Positions 56,123-64,000 of a stretch of DNA of 64,000 bases are shown in pieces; position 1 is the stretch's first letter, and each line of letters begins with the position of its first letter. This stretch comes from Strigamia acuminata (taxonomy: Eukaryota; Arthropoda; Chilopoda; Geophilomorpha; Linotaeniidae), in assembly GCA_949358305.1 (NCBI GenBank), contig OX442316.1, forward strand, positions 12,338,001 to 12,402,000, given 5' to 3'. The notes under the pieces were generated by a model that saw only the letters and a list, made by a program, of their open reading frames with translations, searched no databases and was not told where the DNA came from. Position numbers and translations under genes: made by a program.

Positions 56123-58936
56123 ATGACATCTGCTATCACATTTCTCATTTTACTAGTTCAAGTTCAGCTCCAGAATGTCATCTTCGCTAAACAACTCAAA
56201 GCAATAAGTGAAGTACGTTTCGTGAGTGGCCCAAGCGTAGATCAATTGCATTTTAAGGCGTTTGGGAGACACAGACGATACACTTTGCAACCGGCTGCAG
56301 CGGTTTTCAAACCTGGATTTCCCATTTGGTCAGCAGATGGAACTTCATTAACCTCCGTAAAAGTAAGAAAAATTTATTTCTATTTCTTATTTGTATTTTT
56401 TTCTTATTTATATGCCTTTATTTTCGTTCTAAATTTGTTTTTGGTATTTATCTAGGACATCAACGTCCGTTCTGATTCATTCTATAGTGTGAATAAAGGT
56501 AAAGGTTCTGTGCACATCGAGCGTGACAATAACATCGTTTTAGTGGTTCGTCAATTTAGGTCAGAGTCATATCCCTTACGTATTAATGGAGTATTAATCA
56601 TTATTCACAGCGTGGTATTATTGATGATCGGATCACAATAGAACCTCATGCAAGTGGAAAAAACCTCCACACCATTACGTTGGCAAAGGAAAGGGAAAAA
56701 GCATCTCATTCAGATTACAGTTAGTCCTGCCTAATGATTTATAGATCAATAAAATGCTAATAACAATTGATTCAGTTCGACCAGACATTTCCAAAATTCA
56801 ATCCCAAGTGAAAAACAGGCAAACTCGTTCAATAGCGAATGATTACCGTAGGTTTTCAAACTTTGTATTAGACTTTGGTCAACTTTTTTTTATTTATTAG
56901 TAAAACCAAACGAGGGAAATTCAAAAAATAGCAAAACGCGATCAGCTGAACAAGTGCCGGATACAGTCACCATTAAAGTCTTAATTGCCTTTGATTACAT
57001 CAACAGTAAAAAATTAAATTTTGATCACGACACAATTGTCAAATATCTGGGAATTTTTTGGAATTCTGTAAGTGTACAATTTTTCCCTAACTAATATACA
57101 TTTAAAAAAATTCCATTTTCAGGTGCAGCAACGCTACTCCGAGGCATCTGGGCCCAGTGTATCAATATCAATCAGCGGATTAATCACTTTTAAGGTAAAC
57201 TTGCATCAATTGCCCACTAAATTCACCAACAATCTATATCTTTCCTTACAGACAGAAAAAGCTCAACCCTTCATAACTAACAATATTGTAAGTGGGATTC
57301 ATGCAGATGCCCAAAAAGTACTAAATGATTTTAGAACTTGGCTGAACGGTCAGAAAGATTTGGCCCAACATGACGTAGCGTTACTTCAGACCGCGTAAGT
57401 TGTCAAATTAAAATTAATTAAAACTTGTGATATTAATTAACAACTTGCAGAATTGATGGCGGGTCGGTAGGCCCTAGCTCATCGGATTACACATTAACTG
57501 GTAGGATTATAGTGGTTGTAAACAGAACTTGGGTACACAATGATCATTTTCTACAGGTTTAGCTTTTATTGGAACTTCGTGCAACACGAATGGATACAAT
57601 ACAGCATTTTTTGAGGATACCGCACCGGCCTTTACCGGCGTTATAACGGGCGCTCACGAATTAGCACACACGTGAGCAAATCAAACCACTACAAAAAAAT
57701 TTCAATAGTTTTAATAATTTAAATTCAGTTTAAATGTTCCTCACGACGGACAAGAAGGTGCCGAAGATTGCCAAACATCGGATGGCTATGTAATGGCACC
57801 TAATCAATTCAACGAAAACAATTGGCACTTTTCATCCTGTTCTTTGAAAATCATGGCTGATTATCTAAGGTTGTATAGAATCACTATTTCCTCTACTTAC
57901 AGAGTTGGAATTTAAAATGACCAATCTTTATTCTGTAGAAGCGACGACGGCCAGTGCATGTGGGATAAACCAAGCGGTGATCCAGCTGTGTCACTGCTTT
58001 CAGATTGGCCAGCTTTCATGGCTGGTTCTTTAGATGATCAATGTAAACAAAGGAGTGGTGATAGCACCTATCAATTCTTTGGATCGGTAAGTAATACAAG
58101 CAAATATTTTTGTTTTAAATATATAAATTCACCTTTATGATTATTTTCTGTGACATCTCAGATTAACGAAGACATTTGCACAAAATTATGGTGTGCCCAG
58201 AAAGGTAGCAATCGTGCCACTTCAAATGAAGGCGCAGTTGAGGGAACACCATGCGGCATCCAGAAAGTAGATAACTAAAAAAAAAATTAAGTATATTTAA
58301 TAGAATTCAATGACATAACTCGTGTTTAGGTGTGTCTCAGTGGTGTATGCAGTCCAAGTACTGTTCCCAGCTTAGACGAACAATGCCAACAGGAAAAAGG
58401 AAATGATTATTCTGCAGACAATAAAGTAGGCTATAAATTATAAATTAAAAATTTGAATAGAGAGATTTATAATTTCACATTTTGTCAGGATGATCCAAAC
58501 GTATGCGCGGAGTTAAAATGTAAAAATTCTGGTGGAACTGAATCAATTACGGCCAAACAGGGTTCCTATTGTGGAAATGGCGGCTTCTGCATTAATAGTG
58601 AATGCTTGTATCAGATTTTAAGTTTAGATGATCAATGTAAACGTAATTATGGTGACGGTTACAAGGCATATGTTAAGGTAAATGTTTTGGGAGAATATGA
58701 ATATTGTGTGAATTAACTAAGGTTATCGATATGCAGGATGAAGGTGATGCTTGCTCGGTACTTTGGTGCACCAAGGACCAAAGGCAACTTAGGTCAAGAG
58801 GCAATGCTGATGAAAACTCAAAGTGCGATTCATCAGGAAAAGTAAAAAATATTACACTAATTCAATGACTCATCCCTGATATTGATTTTTATTTCTATTT
58901 TAGGTTTGTCATAATGGAGATTGTGTTGATTCTTAG
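56123..58936 (+). CDS. Secreted reprolysin-type zinc metalloprotease (M12B), 16 exons
   Basis: Predicted 624 residues. Exons: 56123-56362, 56456-56545, 56611-56719, 56776-56847, 56901-57067, 57123-57194, 57252-57394, 57451-57500, 57557-57671, 57729-57869, 57939-58086, 58162-58266, 58330-58425, 58489-58677, 58737-58841, 58904-58936. Phases agree throughout; the donor of exon 2 is the weakest call. A hydrophobic signal peptide (~1-23) is followed by a propeptide-like region and a catalytic domain with HELAHTLNVPHD at 348-359 (zinc His 348, 352, 358; Glu349) and Met-turn Met375 (YVMAP). The usual Gly of HExxHxxGxxHD is Asn355. The tail has three tandem Cys-rich modules opening SLD(D/E)QC with a (L/K)(W/K)C motif. 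No disintegrin, thrombospondin or membrane segment seen. Resembles tick and parasitoid-wasp venom or salivary metalloproteases; whether it is a venom protein or a housekeeping one is unknown. Confidence 0.85.
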
Positions 58937-59170
58937 ATGTTTACTAATGTATTTACTATTTATTCATTTCTAACAAAATATAAATACAATAGTGCAATAA
59001 TTACTCCAACATATGTTTCAATTTCTCAACACCAATTTTAATGATTTAAAAGTAATTGCCAATCGTTTTTTGCTCTTTGCTCATCACCGATTTCCAAATA
59101 ATTCCCAGAACAGATAAACATTGCAGGACTTTGAGCCAAATAGTGGTGGGAGAGAAGCAGCACCAATAAT

Positions 59171-59702
59171 ACATCAGAAAACTGCAACTTATTTTTGATT
59201 ATCCATTAAAGGTCAAGTGCACTGAGTGGGTTTAATTTTTTTCTCTAAGAGGCGAATAAAAAATATTTTTCATGTCCCAACGTAGGGTGTTGACAAGGTA
59301 AAGAATCATGGGAACTAGTTCTGAGCTTAGGTTGGATCCATAATGGCTGACCTTGATTCACCGGCATATTCTCATGGCCAAATATGTTATCAATCCACTC
59401 AATTCATTGTTTTTTGATGATAGGATTGCTTGGAAATCCACCAATAAGCACTTTTTAACCACCATACAAGTAAACCTCAACTGTCATCTGCACATGCGCA
59501 ACAAAACCAGCACCGAACTGATGACGTAGGTCATCCAGCCAATAACCATCATGCATCACAAGATAAAGACCCAAATTTTATTTTTTTTAACATGAAAAAT
59601 ATATTTTATTAGGCTCTATCAGAAAAAAAATAAAACCCACTCACAAGTCAGTGTACTTGACCTTTAATGGATTATCAAAAATAAGTTGCAGTTTTGTGAT
59701 GT
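59171..59702. mobile_element. Inverted-repeat element (MITE-like), ~530 bp
   Basis: The left arm (59171-59277) and right arm (59589-59702) are imperfect inverted repeats of about 110 bp: ACATCAGAAAACTGCAACTT on the left, with AAGTTGCAGTTTTGTGATGT on the right. The centre is non-coding. Arms differ by a small indel near GTGCACTGAGTGGG and several substitutions. I could not fix the target duplication or superfamily. Confidence 0.7.
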
Positions 59703-60022
59703 GATGAAGAAACCAAAAAGTTTAATTTAACTCCTGTGTTATATATTGATTCAATTTCAAATCCACACTTAAGATCATTAAAAAATAAACGCAAACCATT
59801 AAACAGTCTGTAAATAATTATTTCCTTCTGTTGCTGTGTATTTTTATAGCATCATTATAGTATCAATTTAATATTACATGACTCACGTGCCTGTGCAAAA
59901 CATCTGACTTTCCTTTTCGAAGTGTCATATCAAAACTCAACTCAACGAGCCTCTACTGATAAAATCTCAGCTTAAATCTCCTCATCTATGATTCAGATTG
60001 CTAAAATAATACGTTTAGTTCA

Positions 60023-62605
60023 ATGGCCAGTGAATCTTTCCAACACGAGTAAGTTGGGTATTTTTCTTTAATTTTAATTTTTACAGTTTGACTGAAACAG
60101 TCCGAATTTTTTTTTTAAATCAGTGAAATTGAACAAGACAAAACAACCGAAGCGGAAACGTTAGTGAAGCTAATCGGCTCGCAGTTAAACGAAGTCGGTC
60201 AAGTGGAACAGGTGATCACTACTACGACTCTAGATAAGAATTATTCTGAATCCAATGGCTGCTGCTCTCGTTATTCAACTCGTCAATGGACTATTTTTCT
60301 TCTATTTTGTGCCATTAATCTTTGTGCAGGCAGTTGTTACTCACTTCAAGCACCATTTTTCCCAAAATTGGTAAATTAATTTACATTTCATCAACCCCCA
60401 ATTATTGAAATCTTAAATTTTATTTTTATTCTTTCAGGCAAGCAGTAAAGGCGCTTCAGCCACTGTTTATGGGATGGTATTTGGAGTTTTTGAGCTGGTG
60501 AACTTCATCGCGTGTATTGCATACGGAAAAAATGTAACAAATTCAAATAATACATACAATATATTAATTTAGTATTTTTTCCTCTATAGCTACGAAAACT
60601 TGGTGTCAAACCAATGCTCAATTATGGTTCCATGGTTACGGCAATTTGTTGCATTTTGTTTGGGTAAACTTACCAATTTGTATTACCATTACAAAAGTTG
60701 ATCTAATTAATCAAATTTATAAAAAGGTTTATAGACAAGGTTCCTGCAGGTGTTCCATTTATTGCCTCAGCATTTACTATTAGAATCGTAGAAGCTTTGG
60801 GCCAATCTGCATATCTTACTGCTGCTTATGCAACAGTTGCTAGTGAGTTCTCCGAAAATATACCAACAACTTTTGTAAGCAATAAAGCGTTTGTGTTAGG
60901 ATAAGCTCATAAAAATAACAAAAATCTTTAACAGTCTGTGCTAGAAACAACTTTTGCTCTAGGAATGATCTTGGGACCTGCAGCTGGTGGATTTATGTAT
61001 GAGGTAATTCAATAAATTCATTGAATAATTCCAAATTAAAACATAATGTGTCTATTAGACAGATAGGAGGATATTTAACTCCATTTGCTGTCACAGGAAG
61101 TTTAATGTTGGTGGCTTCCTGTGTTACTTTCTTTCTATTTCCAAAAATAGGCAAGTAACTGGAAATTTATCATCAACATAATTAAAAGATGTTTTTTTTT
61201 TAAAACCTTAGATGATCCAAAAAGTAGACCTCTTAGTTTATTGAAACTATTCTCAATTCCTGCTGTCGTTGTTAGTTACTATTCAGTGACAGCCGTAGCA
61301 TTTAGTTTCGGATTTACACATGCCTTACTTCAACCTTGTCTAGAACAAAAGGTTTCATTAAAAATTATTAATTTTTACATGTATAAACACGATTTTGTAT
61401 TTAATTATAGTTTAATATGAGCTCATCAATGATAGGATTGGTATTTATGCTGAATGGAGGTACTTATGCTTTATCAACAACTCCTTGGGCTTTACTGGCA
61501 GAAAAAGGAGTAACATATCATTATAAAGTATTAACAATCAATGTTTTAATTAATATTTTGATTACCAGGTGGACCCTAAGCTAATTTCTACGCTTGGAGG
61601 AATTATTATAGCGTCAAGTTTTATTTTCATTGGACCAGCACCCTTCATTCAAATAAAACAGTCAGTATCACATGATTTACACTGCAAGAAATAACAGGTG
61701 TTAAAGCATGATATATATTGCATCAAAATTTGTAACAGTAAATGGAAGTCTCAGGTGTCAATCCCAATTTTTAAAAAAAATTGCATCTAATTTAAAATTT
61801 TATATGTAAAATTTATATTATACAAAATAGCATCCGAATTTATCCCAATTCTCTTTTACACACAAATTTTCTGCAGTGTAGTGTGCTGTATTCAATTTTA
61901 AGATGATTTATGTTTATGATTTAGAGAGCTGTGGCTCTTAATTCTCTCATTAGCTTTTCATGGCGTGGGTGGTGGAGCTGAATTTGTATCTGCATTCCTG
62001 GATACGAGTAAAGAGGCTCTGTAAATGTTATTGTTTTGTATAGTGGCAATCTTTGTGTATTTAATTGTTTTTTTTCTTTTTAAATTTCAGTTCTCACAGT
62101 TTTCCTGACAATATTGAGACGTACGGCCTAGTATCTGGTCTGTGGGTTTCTGGATTATCTTTAGGGTAAAATAAAAATATGAATGAAATTAAAAATTATC
62201 ATTTTTGACTTTTAAAAATTGCAGGAGTTTTCTAGGCCCAACTCTATCAGGTGTTTTATACGATGCAATTGGTTTCCAACACACCACATTAGTAGTAGTT
62301 GTAATGCACATCTTAGTGGTGAGTTCAAATATAAATGTATACACATTTTACAACCAACAACTAACGATTAAATTGATTAAATTAATTAATTTAATTAATT
62401 TAATTTGATACAAAATGTGTTGACATTTTTTCGTGCCCCACGATACCTAAATCCGACCACGATTCAATGAAATATTTATTTTTATTTTTTACTTTAGGCA
62501 GTGGCTAGTTTTGTAGCCTATCGATATTCTTTAAAGCAACATATCTCAATCATCGATGTAGATTTTGAAGCTAAAGACAATTCACCGAATACTACAATTA
62601 ATTAA
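60023..62605 (+). CDS. SLC18B1: SLC18B1-like MFS transporter, 14 exons
   Basis: Predicted 483 residues. Exons: 60023-60048, 60124-60370, 60438-60533, 60590-60663, 60727-60874, 60935-61003, 61063-61150, 61212-61351, 61411-61509, 61569-61660, 61925-62020, 62091-62165, 62225-62318, 62498-62605; frame consistent throughout. A hydrophilic N-terminus (~75 residues) precedes a twelve-helix major facilitator fold, recognisable from ALGQSAYLTAAYAT, GMILGPAAGGFMYE, GLVSGLW and LGPTLSGVLYDAIGF. This pattern fits the vesicular-amine-transporter-related SLC18B1 family, which transports polyamines in mammals; substrate and membrane here are inferred. Intron 7 (61151-61211) starts GC rather than GT; using the nearby GT would introduce a stop. 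Intron 10 is the longest (264 bp). Poly(A) signal at 62688. Confidence 0.88.
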
Positions 62606-62687
62606 GATGCAACCACCAAAGAATAATCATCCACATCACTTAATTAAAAGTCACTTATTTATATTTTAAATTTCATAAATTTAGATT

Positions 62688-62693
62688 AATAAA
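62688..62693 (+). terminator. Poly(A) signal of the transporter gene
   Basis: AATAAA about 80 bp after the stop codon, in an AT-rich 3' UTR. Confidence 0.6.
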
Positions 62694-63190
62694 TATCCAT
62701 GCATTCACTTGCCGCTGTGTTTGACATTTCACTTTCACTTGGGTATCAGTTTCCTCCACGAGGATGTGTTCGGTCCTAGTGGTGTTGAATCCATTGATTA
62801 TATGTAGCATTTAGAAATCCAGAAATGGACATTTTTATTCCATGCTACACAAGGCTTATGCCTAATTACATAGAATTCTTAAATCCAAACAACAGCGCTT
62901 TTAAAATGTTTAGTTTGGGCAAGTCGCGATTGATGGCGCAGCGGGGTAGTAAACAAACCGCCATGATCTTGAAATCGGCCAACGCTCGATGCATGAAAAT
63001 ATAAACTGCTGAATACATCAGTAACAGAACGATACTTCTGTTGATTTCTTAGGATTATAACAGAACTACACTCCGGTAAGTGACCATATAATTGAAATTG
63101 TCGTTTAGATAAAAATGATCGCGTGGATATGTCTTCGTGCTATCACGATGTTTCTAAAATTTACCACTAGCTAGTGGTTGAACTAGAACG
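62694..63190. other. Intergenic, nothing firm recognised
   Basis: No ORF or repeat supported. CTCCG/GTAAGTGACC near 63069-63084 looks like a splice donor and could end a non-coding exon on the plus strand, but nothing else supports a gene. Confidence 0.35.
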
Positions 63191-63194
63191 AGGA

Positions 63195-63337
63195 GTGGGG
63201 CAAGTTGGAGTGCCAGTAGAAACTCAATAAATAACAGCAACGAAATGCTTTAATAAGGTCCTAAAATGAAACCTAACAGCATGAAAATATATACATCGAA
63301 TCCCATTATTATAACCAGTCTGAAATACATCTGAAAA
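63195..63337 (-). pseudogene. Dead duplicate of the GPCR terminal exon
   Basis: On the minus strand, after the same GTTTTAG acceptor as the living exon, it reads FQMYFRLVIIMGF and continues to ILGPY, then TAA at 63250-63252 where the living copy has TAT (ILGPFYS). Homology continues past the stop (SLLLF in the living exon, SLLLFI here) to LALQ, then decays. A tandem duplicate inactivated by at least this stop. Confidence 0.7.
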
Positions 63338-63544
63338 CTAAAACACGTTTTAGTTTTTTGAAATGTTTATCAAATTCAGTGTAATTTAAAATACTTACTC
63401 TTGTAACTTTACGAATTGAGTAGTATTTGAACTTTCTTGGGGTTTAACTGGATAGCACTTCAGTTACTGGCCAGTCTCAGGATTATTAGTTATGTTTAAA
63501 TGGATTCTGTTTTTTTTTTATTGCCAGTCCAGGTGAATTAACCA

Positions 63545-64000
63545 TTACCGGTATGGTTTCTGGAGTTTGCAATTATTTGCCAATAGCTTTACGAGTGGTT
63601 TTAATCCATTCACCAAAAACAGGCAAAAACCTTGAAGTGCTACGAGAAGTGAACTAAATAATAGCAGTGAGAAGCTATAGAATGGTCCTAAGATGCATGC
63701 GCATATTTGCAGAATGAAATTGCTTAGTCCCATTACTATCATCAGTCTAAAGTAAATCTGAAAACTAAAACACATTTTGCTCTTGGAAACGTTTTTCAAA
63801 TTAAGTATACTATAGAAAAAACTTACTGATATAATTTTGCTTTGTTGATGGTATCGAGGTTTACAGGTCGCTTTTTTAATCCTTTTCTCAAATTAATAAC
63901 ATTCAATATGAGTAGAAGAACAATTGCACTCATTAACAACTCACTACCTCCAAGGATGAATATGTAATAAGATATTTTTAAATTTAATCCTTTTTGAATT
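63545..64000 (-). CDS. Methuselah-like GPCR, 3' end (partial)
   Basis: The last two exons on the minus strand, 64000-63827 (continuing beyond the window) and 63764-63545. Donor TATCA/GTAAGT; acceptor GTTTTAG chosen because it alone keeps the frame. The first exon encodes a hydrophobic helix (YYIFILGGSELLMSAIVLLL), then a basic loop (LRKGLKKRP). The second encodes two more helices around FRLMIVMGLSNFILQ and LLVALQGFCLFLVNGL and a short basic tail. The FRL-MG and ALQG-F patterns match transmembrane helices 6 and 7 of secretin/methuselah-type receptors. Ligand unknown. The ectodomain lies outside the window. Confidence 0.7.

Noticed and set aside
57541-57671. Metalloprotease as a pseudogene because of the altered zinc motif
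   Set aside because: All 16 exons keep frame and consistent phases, with cysteines and metal ligands retained; one substitution does not show death.
62205-62408. Stand-alone 67-codon ORF
   Set aside because: It is exon 13 of the transporter read on into the following intron.

Overview
The window is eukaryotic. It carries protein genes with many short GT-AG introns, LTR retrotransposons and a long satellite array. The genes at the right end (a reprolysin-type secreted metalloprotease, an SLC18B1-like transporter and a methuselah-like GPCR) and the compact AT-rich introns point to an arthropod, most likely an insect. I cannot fix the order from sequence alone.

Layout. 1-25078 and 46444-54014 are two halves of one satellite array built from two related monomers of 168 bp and 187 bp, with visible higher-order duplications. 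The array is split by a nest of three LTR retrotransposons. Element A (Ty3/gypsy, 256-bp LTRs, target duplication acttc) entered the satellite. Element B (Ty3/gypsy, 13.5 kb, 1020-bp LTRs, target duplication acct) then entered the 5' LTR of A. Element C (an internally deleted Ty1/copia on the minus strand, target duplication cgacg) entered the A pol gene between RNase H and integrase. All three junction pairs can be read to the base. When the TSDs are accounted for, the A reading frame is continuous across the C insertion site.

Element B is the most complete and probably the youngest: its LTRs look identical by eye. It has a tRNA-Pro-like primer site, a gag ORF, and a pol ORF in the -1 frame. 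At the gag/pol overlap sit two in-phase A AAA AAC heptamers, followed six bases later by a 10-bp stem, a textbook -1 frameshift signal. Downstream of pol lie three short hairpins, a tiny acidic ORF, a predicted intron, and a 921-residue third ORF of unknown function that is not env-like. The acidic ORF and ORF3 would join in frame by splicing. This 3' module is the best candidate here for something undescribed.

54015-55200 holds two clusters of tandem palindromes built on a GGCGAAT core. From 55.3 kb on is ordinary gene-bearing DNA: decayed exons of an SLC18B1-like paralogue, a 16-exon secreted zinc metalloprotease with three tandem Cys-rich modules, a ~530-bp inverted-repeat element, an intact 14-exon SLC18B1-like transporter gene with one GC-AG intron, and on the minus strand the 3' end of a methuselah-like receptor with a dead duplicate of its last exon beside it.
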